A DNA stretch of 64,000 bases from Emcibacteraceae bacterium (GCA_021774795.1 JAJFIR010000010.1:1-64000); one strand, 5' to 3'; numbered from the stretch's first letter, positions 9,228 through 18,559 are shown. Translations and numbers: made by a program. Notes: generated by a model from the letters alone, not told the origin.

Positions 9228-9473
9228 TTGACGGTTGTTTCTAAGCATTTGAAAGTTCTTGATAAAGCCGGGTTAATCTCCCGTAGTAAAAACGCACAGT
9301 GGTGCCCTTGCAGGTTAGAAGCGAAGCTACTAAAAAATGTATCAAATTGGATCGAAGGATACCACACCTATTGGGAAATGAAATTGGACCACTTTGGCGC
9401 GTATCTTGGTGAATTGCAAAAGAGTGAGCCAAATGTAAAAAATGAGATGAAACCCGAAACCAGGCGATCTTAA
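9228..9473 (+). pseudogene. ArsR-family transcription regulator, N-terminally truncated remnant
   Basis: The 81 codons encode the recognition helix and C-terminal part of an ArsR winged helix (VSKHLKVLDKAGLISRSK, then SNWIEGYHTYWEMKLDHFGAYL). A whole ArsR of this type needs about 30 more N-terminal residues with the first two helices; here an in-frame TAA (9216-9218) sits directly upstream and only TTG is available as a start. The usual arrangement is ArsR followed by AHSA1/SRPBCC proteins, and two such genes do follow. I read it as a deletion remnant, though expression of a short product cannot be excluded. Confidence 0.7.
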
Positions 9474-9484
9474 GGAGGATTATA

Positions 9485-9985
9485 ATGGCAAACGAAACGA
9501 TTTGTATTCCCGATTTATCACAGAGGCCTTACGGTTTAGCCGTCGAGCAGGTCTTTCCTTTTCCGGCGAACGTATTATTTGATGGCTGGACGATAAATTT
9601 TGATAAATGGTTTGCAGCACCCGGCACTTTATTGATGCGTGTGGAGGTTAATGAACCGTTTTTTTTTGAAACTGTTTTTAAAGCCGATGATCAGGAAACT
9701 GCGCAGCGTCACCCACATTACGGCCGATTTTTAAAATTGGACAAAAATAAATTTATACAAATGACCTGGGTTACAGGGGAAATTGGAACACAAGGCGCGG
9801 AAACTGTGGTTTCAATTGAATTCATAGAACAAGGCGACCAGACCTTAATCAAATTAAGTCATAGTGGGTTTTTAAATAAACAGACGATGGAAGGCCATAA
9901 CGAAGCCTGGCCGCACGTATTTGAACACATGTTGAATTGTTTGAATGATAAATCCAGTGGGATGACATTCACAAATACTGAATAA
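9485..9985 (+). CDS. AHSA1/SRPBCC-domain protein
   Basis: A 166-residue protein with the START-like SRPBCC (AHSA1) fold: VEQVFPFPANVLFDGWT opens the helix-grip fold and FKADDQETAQRHPHYGRFLKLDKNKFIQMTWVTGE forms the central strands. The start has an excellent Shine-Dalgarno (TAAGGAGG at 9471-9478). These small ligand-binding proteins usually stand beside ArsR regulators, as here, where the regulator is truncated. Ligand unknown. Confidence 0.85.
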   Translation: MANETICIPDLSQRPYGLAVEQVFPFPANVLFDGWTINFDKWFAAPGTLLMRVEVNEPFFFETVFKADDQETAQRHPHYGRFLKLDKNKFIQMTWVTGEIGTQGAETVVSIEFIEQGDQTLIKLSHSGFLNKQTMEGHNEAWPHVFEHMLNCLNDKSSGMTFTNTE

Positions 9986-9998
9986 AAAGAGAGTAACC

Positions 9999-10445
9999 AT
10001 GAACAAATATTTTAAAATTGATGACCCAACTATAGTTACCATATCCAGAGAATATAATGCATCGGCTGAACTCGCTTTTGATGCATGGCTCGATGCTGAG
10101 AACGCCGGAAAATGGCTGTTTGCGACACCGGATGGTATTATGGAACGTGTTGAAATTGATGCGCGGGTCGGCGGGAAATTTCATATTGACGAACTGCGCG
10201 GCGATGAGCTTGTCGAACATACCGGGGAATATTTGGAAATTGATCGGCCGAACAAATTGGTATTTAGCTTTGATGATACCAATCTAAATTCACGTTCCAT
10301 TGTTGTTATTGAAATCGTGCCAATCGATACGGGATGCCGATTGACGCTTACCCACGAATTTGGTCAGGAGCTGGTGAGTTATCTGGATGATTTAAAAACG
10401 GGTTGGGGGCATATTTTAAATAATATAGTGCCATTTATTGAATAG
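9999..10445 (+). CDS. AHSA1/SRPBCC-domain protein
   Basis: A 148-residue SRPBCC protein, second of a pair 13 bases after the first. Typical elements are ISREYNASAELAFDAWLD at the N-terminus, VGGKFHIDELRGDELVEHTGEYLEI in the middle and GWGHILNNIVPFIE as the closing helix. A GAGAG ribosome-binding site precedes the ATG. It resembles toxin-resistance or ligand-carrier SRPBCC proteins encoded after ArsR regulators. It is distinct in sequence from its neighbour, so the pair is probably an old duplication. Confidence 0.88.
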   Translation: MNKYFKIDDPTIVTISREYNASAELAFDAWLDAENAGKWLFATPDGIMERVEIDARVGGKFHIDELRGDELVEHTGEYLEIDRPNKLVFSFDDTNLNSRSIVVIEIVPIDTGCRLTLTHEFGQELVSYLDDLKTGWGHILNNIVPFIE

Positions 10446-10455
10446 AATGTTGGGC

Positions 10456-11370
10456 TTAAAATTTATATCTGACCTGTGTTCCGAGACCGTAATCGGTCGT
10501 AGTGTTATTAAGACCAACGACACCGTATACATTTAGGCCCCAATGGTTATTCAATTGAACATCGACATAACTGAATATTTCTTTTGGTGAATTGAAACCC
10601 GGTGTCGCGCTTTCGCGGTATTCGTAAGAAACCCCAAAACTTGTGTCTCGTGTCATGAAGTATGATAGCCCGATTGACGCAAAAAAGCTATTTTGAAGAT
10701 CAAATAGACTGGTTTTTCCAACGAACCTGTACCCTAACGTCGCAAATGGCATTACGTTTCCAATCAAGTAAGCCACGTCGGTTTGGATGGTGTAGTCGAA
10801 TTTTCCGGTACCAAGTCCTTTATTCTCATCCGCAGTGGGAAGTTTAACTCGCGCTGTCAGGTCAATAAAAAAATCGTCACTATATGGGTTTTCCAGTGCA
10901 TATGTACCACTTAGATAAATGTCACCAAAACCGCTTTTGCGACTTGTGCTTGCGCGATCAGCAGGGCTGAGCTCAACGTCAGTTACCAACGGTGCGCCCT
11001 CAACGGCGGTAATAAGGTTTTTGGGTCCAGCAAAACTTATATACCCACTGCTTGCACGAAAGCTCCACGGTCCTTCTGTATATTTTAACGAGTAAGGGAT
11101 GTAACTGATGTTTGTATTGGTAGGGAGATTGAATTTCCCACTACTATAATCGTATCCGCTCGTAAATGTGAATTCCCGTTCGTTAAAAAGCGGAACAGAA
11201 ATATAATCTTCTTCAATTGTAGTTGCATCAAACCGGGAGTTGTCAATTTCATCAATTTCTGTGGTTTCTTCACTTACATCTTGCGCGGAAGCAGAGGTTA
11301 AAAAAATAACCCCCAATAAGGAAGACACCACGGGAAGTGCACATTTTTTAAAATGTGTTTTAAGTCTCAT
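10456..11370 (-). CDS. Outer-membrane beta-barrel protein, transporter-like
   Basis: A 304-residue protein with a signal peptide (cleavage near SASAQD, about residue 29) and alternating amphipathic strands ending in a C-terminal Phe (GTQVRYKF), as BAM substrates do. The pattern (IYLSGTYALENPYSDDFFIDLTARVKLPTA; FGVSYEYRES) resembles the MetA-pathway phenol-degradation/transporter-like outer-membrane family. No catalytic motif is seen. The gene is convergent with the SRPBCC pair and has a long upstream region containing an orphan terminator. Confidence 0.75.
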   Translation of the reverse strand: MRLKTHFKKCALPVVSSLLGVIFLTSASAQDVSEETTEIDEIDNSRFDATTIEEDYISVPLFNEREFTFTSGYDYSSGKFNLPTNTNISYIPYSLKYTEGPWSFRASSGYISFAGPKNLITAVEGAPLVTDVELSPADRASTSRKSGFGDIYLSGTYALENPYSDDFFIDLTARVKLPTADENKGLGTGKFDYTIQTDVAYLIGNVMPFATLGYRFVGKTSLFDLQNSFFASIGLSYFMTRDTSFGVSYEYRESATPGFNSPKEIFSYVDVQLNNHWGLNVYGVVGLNNTTTDYGLGTQVRYKF

Positions 11371-11915
11371 CAGATTCTTTCCCCCACAGGCCGGATATGT
11401 TGCAGATTATTAATTAAAAATTCAAACATTGTAACCATTTATTAGCTTATTTTTGGCCCATTTTACAAGTGATAACTTTAATTAGGTTGCTCAAAAAATT
11501 AAAACATTAGATTTTGACAAAAAAAAGGCGACCCAATTAGGAGGTCGCCCAAGTTTGGGGGAGGAAATAATCATTTCTAACACTAGTAACGAAAAATTTA
11601 CAAAAGGTTAATTTCCGTCTTCCTATGGTAAATAAAATACTAATAAATTTTTATTTTCTTAAGACAATATTTTCTTTTTGCAATGGTTACAGTATGTTGA
11701 CAGAAATTTCAGCATTGAATTATTTTATATACTTAATCATATAGCAAATCTCTATCATCGTATTATTCACAGGGACACCCGCGAATCGCATGAACTAAGT
11801 GAATAGATTTAAGATGGTGAACGTCTATTTTATATATTCTAAAACTATTTCTTGACCCCAACGGTGCAATGGTTAATTTCAATTCCCAAGATACATTATT
11901 ACATTTGAGTTATTT
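11371..11915. other. 545-bp AT-rich intergenic region between two outer-membrane protein genes
   Basis: No open frame with coding character is seen on either strand. It must contain the promoters of the minus-strand barrel gene (11370) and the plus-strand porin (11916). The only strong structure is a minus-oriented terminator at 11519-11549, described separately, with no protein gene upstream of it on that strand. A plausible -35-like TTGACC lies at about 11853. The remainder is AT-rich without obvious repeats. Confidence 0.6.
11519..11549 (-). terminator. Orphan intrinsic terminator, minus strand (possible sRNA 3' end)
   Basis: Arms 11527-11533 (GGCGACC) and 11543-11549 (GGTCGCC) form a perfect 7-bp stem with a 9-nt loop; an A8 run at 11519-11526 gives U8 after the hairpin on the minus strand. 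The plus strand has no T-tract after it. No minus-strand coding gene ends here, so it either ends a small RNA starting within 11550-11900 or attenuates readthrough into the barrel gene. The RNA would contain two CCUCC-type anti-Shine-Dalgarno stretches just before and inside the hairpin. Confidence 0.65.
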
Positions 11916-13286
11916 ATGAAATTACATTCCTCTTTATATTATAGAGAACTAATTATTTTTAGTATGATGGTACCACTGTTGATAGCATCGGAAGTTTTCG
12001 GCCAAGAAACAGGCTTTGAAAAGCCAGATGTGGAGGCACTACAAAATCAGATTGATGAACTTAAGTCTAAAGTTGATACGCTAAGCGATGAAGCAAACCA
12101 AAATGGTCCTCAAGCAAATAGTGAAGAAGAGAACGGTAGCGATACAATAATCACATGGGATCCAATGCCGAGGTTTGAAACCAGAGACGGGCGGTTTTCT
12201 TTCGCGACTAGCGGCCGGATGATTTATGATTACGGGATTGTCAATTTTAAGGATGGTGACGGCGTTTCGATGCCGGAGGACAAAATAAATGGTACAGAAT
12301 TGCGGGCACTGGAATTTGGCGTTCGTGGAACGATGTTTCGTGATTTTGAATATCGTCTGGTGACAAAGTTTATTAATAGTGAGGTTGAAGTTAAGTTAGC
12401 ATATGTTGATTATTCTATTGGTAAATTTAATGTAATTGTCGGACAAACCAGAACCTTCACTTCGCTTGAGAAATCTACACCCGCAGCAAATACAAGTTTT
12501 TCTTCGCGGGCAGCATTTTTAAATGCGCTTCGGATCAAACCGCGCGTCGGTGTAGGCGTTTCAACTTACGGCAAAAACTGGACCGCAAGTGGCGGTTATT
12601 TTTTTGAAACACTTGAAACTACAAATTCGTCAATTGACGATCACAATATGATAACGTCGAGAGTGACTTTTAGTCCTGTTTTTGAAAATGGTATCGCACT
12701 TCATTTTGGTACCTCGTTTTTTCATCGCAACCGAAATGGAAATGGCTTTGAACTCGGCTATAGTGATCGACCATTCAGTCATCAGGGTGAATTGAAACCG
12801 CTTTCAAGCCAAGCTTTCAATTTAACATCGGAACAATTTTACGGGTTTGAGTTTGTTACTACATATAATTCTTTTGCGGTGCAGTCTGAGGTAGGGATCA
12901 TCAAAAACAAACTTCACCCAAGCGAAATATTGACGATTAATGATCCAACTTATAAAGGCGGTTATGTAGAAGTCAGTTATTTTCCAACCGGAGGAGAACG
13001 GATTATCAATGGATCACGTGGTCGATTTTATGATGTCGAAGTAACAAGCCCGGTAGGAGAGGGCGGTATGGGAGAAATTAAAATAGCAGCGCGCTATGAT
13101 ATGATGGATTTCACCCACGAAACATTCGGCGATAAACAAGGGTCTTATATTTTTGGCATTGACTGGTATTTAAATAATTATATGAAAATCCAGGGTAACT
13201 ATGCCCACACTACGGTTAAAAATCAGCTGAACCAGAAAACAAATTTGGTCAATACGTTCAATTTACGATTTCAGATAAATTGGTAA
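11916..13286 (+). CDS. Phosphate-selective porin O/P family outer-membrane protein
   Basis: A 456-residue protein: signal peptide (ending near VFGQE, about residue 30), a short coiled-coil segment (VEALQNQIDELKSKVDTLSDEA, about 38-60), then a 16-strand type barrel starting at RFETRDGRFSFATSGRMIYDYG and ending in FNLRFQINW. This layout - periplasmic coiled coil plus barrel - is that of OprP/OprO porins and their alphaproteobacterial relatives, which form trimers and favour anions such as phosphate. No pho box was recognised upstream. Phosphate selectivity is a family inference. Confidence 0.88.
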   Translation: MKLHSSLYYRELIIFSMMVPLLIASEVFGQETGFEKPDVEALQNQIDELKSKVDTLSDEANQNGPQANSEEENGSDTIITWDPMPRFETRDGRFSFATSGRMIYDYGIVNFKDGDGVSMPEDKINGTELRALEFGVRGTMFRDFEYRLVTKFINSEVEVKLAYVDYSIGKFNVIVGQTRTFTSLEKSTPAANTSFSSRAAFLNALRIKPRVGVGVSTYGKNWTASGGYFFETLETTNSSIDDHNMITSRVTFSPVFENGIALHFGTSFFHRNRNGNGFELGYSDRPFSHQGELKPLSSQAFNLTSEQFYGFEFVTTYNSFAVQSEVGIIKNKLHPSEILTINDPTYKGGYVEVSYFPTGGERIINGSRGRFYDVEVTSPVGEGGMGEIKIAARYDMMDFTHETFGDKQGSYIFGIDWYLNNYMKIQGNYAHTTVKNQLNQKTNLVNTFNLRFQINW

Positions 13287-13319
13287 TTATTCGAAAATTT
13301 CCTGATAAATAGAATAATA

Positions 13320-13356
13320 TTCCAAATATTAATAAATAAATGAATAATATTTGGAA
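13320..13356. terminator. 12-bp inverted repeat after the porin gene
   Basis: Arms 13320-13331 and 13345-13356 (TTCCAAATATTA / TAATATTTGGAA) are perfectly complementary around a 13-nt loop. It lies 34 bases after the porin stop. There is no long T-tract, so termination is only likely, and the stem is AT-rich. It overlaps an ATG at 13340, which supports the internal start at 13424 for the next gene. Confidence 0.5.
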
Positions 13357-13423
13357 ATACTGCTGGCATCAATCTTTTTTCTATGATAATTGCATTATTT
13401 GCACCGAAGAGAGATTTAATAAA

Positions 13424-13951
13424 ATGAACGTAAGATTGCAAACAGAAAATGATATAGCTGATATCGAAAATCTTCTTGATATAACTTTTGGAACAGATCG
13501 CTTTTCCAAAGCCGCTTATTCATTACGTGACGGCGTTAACGCCGTGTCCGCTCTATCTTTCGTTATTGACATGGACAAAAATATTACAGGCACTTTGCGG
13601 TTCTGGGAAATTTCTATAGAGAAAAACGACAAATATGTTGATGCCTTGTTGCTTGGCCCCATTGCCATATTGCCCAGGTTGCAGGGCCTTGGTTTAGGTA
13701 TTAAATTAATGGAGTCCGGGCTTTCTGAAGCGAAGAAGCTTGGTCATAAACGGGTTCTATTAGTCGGCGACGAGGCATACTACAAGAGAATAGGATTTTC
13801 CAGGGATATAGCTGAAAATATTGCGATACCTGGACAACATGAAGAAAGTCGGATTTTGGCAAAAGAACTTGTTAAAGGCTCATTTTCTAATGTTGCCGGT
13901 ATCGTACGAAAACGACATTTAAATGTGAAGCAAACTGCTTTATACTCATAA
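13424..13951 (+). CDS. GNAT-family N-acetyltransferase
   Basis: About 175 residues from the ATG at 13424 (MNVRLQTENDIADIENLL), chosen over 13340 because an AGAGAG site precedes it and the upstream codons lie in a hairpin. The acetyl-CoA-binding loop is visible as the V/I-x-x-x-QGLGLG variant (ILPRLQGLGLGIKLM), followed by LGHKRVLLVGDEAYYKRIGF. This is the YhbS-like group that often sits by DUF1285. It begins a plus-strand run with DUF1285, NUDIX and cca. Substrate unknown. Confidence 0.85.
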   Translation: MNVRLQTENDIADIENLLDITFGTDRFSKAAYSLRDGVNAVSALSFVIDMDKNITGTLRFWEISIEKNDKYVDALLLGPIAILPRLQGLGLGIKLMESGLSEAKKLGHKRVLLVGDEAYYKRIGFSRDIAENIAIPGQHEESRILAKELVKGSFSNVAGIVRKRHLNVKQTALYS

Positions 13952-13979
13952 TATAATATTCCATTTATTTTGAGTTATC

Positions 13980-14558
13980 ATGAATACTATTAAGGATAAA
14001 ATTGCCAACGGCTTTCAACCAGAGCTCTATGCTTTGGCCGCAGAAAAAGCACAAGGCGACAACCCGAAAGAGAATAATTTACCGCCGGTGCATCTTTGGG
14101 ATCCAGAATTTTGCGGTGATATTGATATGCGGATAAAACGTGATGGTAGTTGGGATTATATGGGAACTCCAATAAACCGGGTGCGTATGGTTAGACTATT
14201 TTCAACAATTTTGCGTTGTGATGATGGAAAATATTATCTGGTAACACCGACGGAAAAAGTGGGCATTAAAGTCGATGATGCGCCTTTCGTAGCCGTTGAA
14301 ATGGGCGTGGAAGATGGTTATATCCTGTTTAAAACCAATTTGGGTGATTATCTCTCTGCGAACATTGATCACCCGATACGTATCGTTATTGACAGTGAAA
14401 CAGGTGAACCTTCGCCATATGTACGGGTAAGGGATAATCTCGACGCGCTGTTGAGCAGAAGTGTATATTATCAATTGGCTGATCTGGCAGTGGAACATAA
14501 GGGGATATACGGAGTTTGGAGTGGAAATGTGTTTTTTGCACTCGATGGATCGAAATGA
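13980..14558 (+). CDS. DUF1285 family protein
   Basis: A 192-residue protein with the DUF1285 hallmarks PPVHLWDPEFCGDIDMRI, GTPINRVRMVRLFSTILR, YYLVTPTEKVGI and DAPFVAVEM. Function is unknown; solved members have a two-domain beta fold. The order DUF1285 - NUDIX CoA pyrophosphatase - CCA-adding enzyme is a recurrent alphaproteobacterial arrangement and is the best lineage clue in the window. Gap to the NUDIX gene is only 6 bases, implying one transcript. Confidence 0.93.
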   Translation: MNTIKDKIANGFQPELYALAAEKAQGDNPKENNLPPVHLWDPEFCGDIDMRIKRDGSWDYMGTPINRVRMVRLFSTILRCDDGKYYLVTPTEKVGIKVDDAPFVAVEMGVEDGYILFKTNLGDYLSANIDHPIRIVIDSETGEPSPYVRVRDNLDALLSRSVYYQLADLAVEHKGIYGVWSGNVFFALDGSK

Positions 14559-14564
14559 AAGCAA

Positions 14565-15218
14565 ATGAAAACTAAAATAAAACGCACCTTCGAACGCCAT
14601 GACCCGGTGATGAACCGTGCGCTAACACCGGCCGCTGCGCGCGCCTGGCAACGCCCGCCAATCGGAGATCATTCTTTATATAGACCGCCGCAAAATGATG
14701 ATTTGATGAATGAGTTACCGCTTAAGCCATCGGCGGTGCTTATTCCGATTGTCGAACGTGGTACTGACCTCTCTATCATGCTGACCAAAAGATCGGCGCA
14801 ACTTAAAAGTCATAGCGGACAGGTTAGCTTCCCGGGTGGTCGTTGTGATGATGAAGATGCCCACGCGATGGCGACCGCGCTGCGCGAAGCAAATGAAGAA
14901 GTAAACCTGCCGCAAAGTAACGTTGAAATCGTTGGTGCGATGGAAGACTATGAAACAGTGACTGGCTACAGCGTATCACCGGTAGTTGGATTCGTTGATC
15001 CAAATTTTGAAATTATTCCTGAAGCCAGAGAAGTGGCAGAAGTATTCGAAGTACCGCTTGAATTTATACTTGATGACAAAAATCACACAGTGGAAGGAAT
15101 GATGTGGAAAGGCGAATTGCGCCATTATTACGTTTTTCCACATAATGATCACAGAATATGGGGAGCGACAGCGGCGATGCTTGTACGGTTTGCCAACTTG
15201 GTGAATAAAGGTGAGTGA
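14565..15218 (+). CDS. NUDIX hydrolase, CoA pyrophosphatase type (NudL-like)
   Basis: A 217-residue enzyme with the CoA-pyrophosphatase variant of the NUDIX box: SFPGGRCDDEDAHAMATAL followed by REANEEVNL (about residues 86-113), preceded by LTKRSAQLKSHSGQV. Family members split coenzyme A and its derivatives into 3',5'-ADP and 4'-phosphopantetheine. The next gene, cca, begins 8 bases before this stop, so translation is coupled. Cytosolic. Confidence 0.93.
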   Translation: MKTKIKRTFERHDPVMNRALTPAAARAWQRPPIGDHSLYRPPQNDDLMNELPLKPSAVLIPIVERGTDLSIMLTKRSAQLKSHSGQVSFPGGRCDDEDAHAMATALREANEEVNLPQSNVEIVGAMEDYETVTGYSVSPVVGFVDPNFEIIPEAREVAEVFEVPLEFILDDKNHTVEGMMWKGELRHYYVFPHNDHRIWGATAAMLVRFANLVNKGE

Positions 15219-16398
15219 ATTTAAGATTGATACACAGAATATTAGTTGGCTTCGAAATAAAGATTTTCAGAAACTTATGTCGATCCTCAATAAAGATGGA
15301 TTAAATGCGCGGGTTGTCGGTGGTGCCGTTCGCGATACGGTGGCGAATTTATGTTTTGACGACAATCTTGCAATTGGCGATATCGATATAGCATGCGGGT
15401 TTGAACCTCTCGAAACCGTTAATATGTTGGAAAATGCTGGTATAAAAGTTGTTCCAACAGGCATCAAATACGGGACCGTTACCGCGGTCTTTGATAAGAA
15501 CGCCTTTGAAATAACGACATTACGCTGTGATGTTAAAACCAATGGTCGCCATGCGGAAGTTGCTTATACAAATGACTGGTTAGAAGATGCTAAGCGGCGC
15601 GATTTTACGATTAATTCTCTATATATGGATATCGACGGAAGTATTTTTGATCCCTTTGACGGCATTCTTGATTTAAAGGCACGGCGGGTTAAATTCATCG
15701 GTGATCCTGAAGAGCGAATAAAAGAGGATGCGCTGCGAATTTTAAGGTTTTACCGCTTTTTAGCGCAGGTCGGTGACGGTCAGATAAATGAAGACGGGTA
15801 TAGGGCAACCATCCTTTTAAAACACATGATTAATGGGCTTTCAGGTGAACGGATTTGGCAGGAATTCAGCAAAATTCTTGGCGCAGTTTATAGCAATGAA
15901 ATTATAAGAGTGATGCATGATGGTATGCTCTTAAATGAGATAATCACGGGACCAGATAATGTTGATAGTTTTTGTCGCTATGTGGAAAATGAAAATAAAT
16001 TTGGGCTTTGTGACATATTAGGCCGATTGAGCAGCCTTTTGGAACAGGATGTCGAAGCCGTTGATAATGCCGCGAAACTATTAAAGTTATCTAATAAGCA
16101 AATCGACACATTAAAGCAATATGCGGTTGATTATCCGAAGCATGAGCTAGACAGACGCAGTTTACGAAAAGTGACATACGAGCGTGGTAAGAATGCCTTG
16201 ATTTATCATTTATGCAGACGGGAAGTTCTTACCCGAGAAATTCTGGATTATATCAGGCAGTACGAAATACCCGTTTTTCCTTTGCAAGGTAAAGACATGA
16301 TAGCAAGAGGGCTCAAGCCAGGAAAAGAAATGGGCGCCGAACTTAAGCGACTGGAAAGACTTTGGATTGAAAACGATTTTGAGCTAACGAAATATTAA
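15211..16398 (+). CDS. cca: CCA tRNA nucleotidyltransferase
   Basis: A 395-residue class II nucleotidyltransferase that adds or repairs the 3' CCA of tRNAs. The head motif VVGGAVRD (about 35-42) and the metal-binding DID (Asp57, Asp59) are followed by RRDFTINSLYMD, the fingers motif FIGDPEERIKEDALRILRFYRF and GERIWQEFSKIL. Start is GTG at 15211, inside the end of the NUDIX gene. The stop overlaps the convergent lipase stop by 4 bases. Length is normal for the alphaproteobacterial form. Confidence 0.95.
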   Translation: MSEFKIDTQNISWLRNKDFQKLMSILNKDGLNARVVGGAVRDTVANLCFDDNLAIGDIDIACGFEPLETVNMLENAGIKVVPTGIKYGTVTAVFDKNAFEITTLRCDVKTNGRHAEVAYTNDWLEDAKRRDFTINSLYMDIDGSIFDPFDGILDLKARRVKFIGDPEERIKEDALRILRFYRFLAQVGDGQINEDGYRATILLKHMINGLSGERIWQEFSKILGAVYSNEIIRVMHDGMLLNEIITGPDNVDSFCRYVENENKFGLCDILGRLSSLLEQDVEAVDNAAKLLKLSNKQIDTLKQYAVDYPKHELDRRSLRKVTYERGKNALIYHLCRREVLTREILDYIRQYEIPVFPLQGKDMIARGLKPGKEMGAELKRLERLWIENDFELTKY

Positions 16399-17237
16399 GC
16401 GGAAAGAAACTTGACTGTTGCTTTAATCGCCTCTTTATTGTCCATTAAAATTGTATGAATTGAATGAATAAGCAGAAATTCATGTTCGACGTCAAGCCGG
16501 GTTTCATCCACGGAGACAATGCCGTCATTATCACCGCTTAATAGTGGATTAAAACCCTTATCATTACCGCGACCACCGGCGATAATTAAAGTCGGTATTT
16601 GCGGTTCCGGCAGCTCATTCAGCTTTTGCCTTGGTTTAACGTCCTGGCCGGAAGGGCCCACTATAATTTCATATGCTTTTAGGCGACCTAGAAACTCAGC
16701 TATTTGTGCGCCTTTATTTGGTGTACCCATCATCACAAGCTTGTGCGCTTTGGCACCGTTCCAATTCAAATTCCGCTTCAATATCTCCCGTACAACGAGC
16801 CCCCCCAAGCTATGGGTAACAAAGGAAACTTTTTTAATCCCTTGAATGTGGTTAAGAAGATATTCGAAATGATTCGCGTGATGGACAACATCCTCAAATA
16901 ATGTGGCGTAATTCAGGGAATGGGCGGCAAATCCGGCGTCGCGCAAGGCGGCCGTGCATTTTTTCATAATCCCGGCGTGGCGTCCGAGGCCGTGGATGAG
17001 TAAAACAAGGTGATCACAGTGAAACTTAAGATCCAGTTTTTCCAGTTCAGCCTGACATTTGCATAAACTACCATTATATAGAACATTTCTATCGCCATTC
17101 AGAAGGCGGTATTTACCTGACTTGACGTTTTTTTGTATATGATGATCCCCCTGAATCATCATATCTGTCCAGATATAGCGACCGCCTATATTCTGAATTT
17201 CATTTTTTAAATGTTCTTCGAAATTCGACCAATCCAT
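16395..17237 (-). CDS. Alpha/beta-hydrolase, lipase-like
   Basis: A 280-residue cytosolic serine hydrolase. The oxyanion-hole region is LLIHGLGRHAGIM (about 79-91), the nucleophile elbow THSLGG has Ser143, and the expected acid and base are in SGDNDGIVS and LLIHSIHTILM. The motif and the closing LKSFG-like start resemble class 2 lipases/PGAP1-like esterases. It ends the minus-strand set trmL - hemF - lipase, 9 bases after hemF, and is probably co-transcribed. No signal peptide. Confidence 0.85.
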   Translation of the reverse strand: MDWSNFEEHLKNEIQNIGGRYIWTDMMIQGDHHIQKNVKSGKYRLLNGDRNVLYNGSLCKCQAELEKLDLKFHCDHLVLLIHGLGRHAGIMKKCTAALRDAGFAAHSLNYATLFEDVVHHANHFEYLLNHIQGIKKVSFVTHSLGGLVVREILKRNLNWNGAKAHKLVMMGTPNKGAQIAEFLGRLKAYEIIVGPSGQDVKPRQKLNELPEPQIPTLIIAGGRGNDKGFNPLLSGDNDGIVSVDETRLDVEHEFLLIHSIHTILMDNKEAIKATVKFLSA

Positions 17238-17246
17238 GGGATTTTA

Positions 17247-18104
17247 TCATTTCCATTTCGCGTGAGGAGGTAGCGACATCAATATCGCTTCCACATTGCC
17301 ACCTGTTTTAAGTCCGAACGCTGTTCCGCGGTCATAAACAAGATTAAATTCTGCGTATAACCCTCTGTAATAAAGCAACTCTTCCCGTTCGGCATCAGTC
17401 CATTCTTCGTTCATGTGCTTGCGAACCAGTTTTGGGTATATGTCCAGAAATGCGCGGCCAACATCCTGGGTGTAGGCGAAATCATCGTCCCAACTCCCGG
17501 TGTTTAGCTGGTCATAAAAAATGCCGCCTTCACCGCGGGCGCGGTTTCGGTGGGGAACGTAAAAATATTCGTCGCACCATTTTTTAAATTTGTCGTAATA
17601 ATCGTCACCATGTTTATCACAGGCTGTTTTTAGGGCACCATGAAATTCAGCTGTGTCCGCTTCGTTTGGAAGCGCGGAATTTAAATCCGCACCACCGCCA
17701 AACCACCCGCGTGTTGTTACGATATGCCTTGTGTTCATGTGAACGGCGGGGGCATGTGGGTTATGCATATGGGCGACAAGCGATACACCACTTGCCCAAA
17801 AACGCGGGTCTTTGTCTGCGCCGGGTATTTGCGCGGCAAATTCCGGTGAAAATTCGCCGTAAACAGTGGACACATTGACGCCGACTTTTTCAAATACGCG
17901 GCCCTTCATTACGGCCATCGTGCCGCCGCCTTTTTCGGGGTCATCTTCGCGAAACCATGATTTTCGTTCAAACTTACCGGGTGTTTGGCTCGTTAGTTCG
18001 CCTTCATAATCATTTTCGATAGCTTCAAACGCATGGCAAATGTTGCTGCGTAGTTCTTCGAACCAGTTTTTAGCGGTTTCTTTTTGTTGTTCTATGGTCA
18101 TCAT
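17247..18104 (-). CDS. hemF: Oxygen-dependent coproporphyrinogen III oxidase
   Basis: About 285 residues from the ATG at 18104, whose A is shared with the trmL stop (TGATG), preferred to a start 93 bases upstream inside trmL. HemF converts coproporphyrinogen III to protoporphyrinogen IX with O2 in heme synthesis. Diagnostic segments: [52 protein letters not shown] and [13 protein letters not shown], closing with [17 protein letters not shown]-like residues and SLPPHAKWK. The presence of HemF implies aerobic or oxygen-tolerant growth. Confidence 0.96.
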   Translation of the reverse strand: MMTIEQQKETAKNWFEELRSNICHAFEAIENDYEGELTSQTPGKFERKSWFREDDPEKGGGTMAVMKGRVFEKVGVNVSTVYGEFSPEFAAQIPGADKDPRFWASGVSLVAHMHNPHAPAVHMNTRHIVTTRGWFGGGADLNSALPNEADTAEFHGALKTACDKHGDDYYDKFKKWCDEYFYVPHRNRARGEGGIFYDQLNTGSWDDDFAYTQDVGRAFLDIYPKLVRKHMNEEWTDAEREELLYYRGLYAEFNLVYDRGTAFGLKTGGNVEAILMSLPPHAKWK

Positions 18105-18559
18105 CACATTTCTGGAAATTGATTGGTTTGTCTTAATGCTTCCCCCAAAACTATAGCGGCAGAAAGGGCAATGTTCAATGATCTTGCTTGCGGACACATC
18201 GGTATTAATATCCTATGATCGGCGCGATTATGCACGTCTTCCGGCACGCCGGCGCTTTCGCGGCCAAGTAGTAATATGTCATCATCTTTAAATGTGAAGC
18301 TAGCGTAAGAGTTGGACGATTTTGTGGTCAGTAATACCAAACGGCCAGTGGGCATTTTTTGCAAAAATTTATCCCAACTTTGATGACGAGTTATGCTGCT
18401 TTGGTCGATGTAATCCATTCCCGCCCGGCGAAAAGACTTTTCACCAAAAGGAAACCCGCAGGGCTCAATGATATGCACCGGAACATCAAGGCAGGCCGCC
18501 ATGCGGATGATGGTACCGGTGTTGGGCGGAATATCGGGTTGGTAAAGGGCAATATACAT
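18104..18559 (-). CDS. trmL: tRNA (cytidine(34)/uridine(34)-2'-O)-methyltransferase
   Basis: A 151-residue SPOUT (SpoU) methyltransferase that methylates the wobble ribose of tRNA-Leu. N-terminus [19 protein letters not shown] and the trefoil-knot motifs [21 protein letters not shown] and [19 protein letters not shown] are all present; length equals the E. coli enzyme within a few residues. First gene of the minus-strand set with hemF, overlapping its start by one base. Confidence 0.95.
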   Translation of the reverse strand: MYIALYQPDIPPNTGTIIRMAACLDVPVHIIEPCGFPFGEKSFRRAGMDYIDQSSITRHQSWDKFLQKMPTGRLVLLTTKSSNSYASFTFKDDDILLLGRESAGVPEDVHNRADHRILIPMCPQARSLNIALSAAIVLGEALRQTNQFPEM

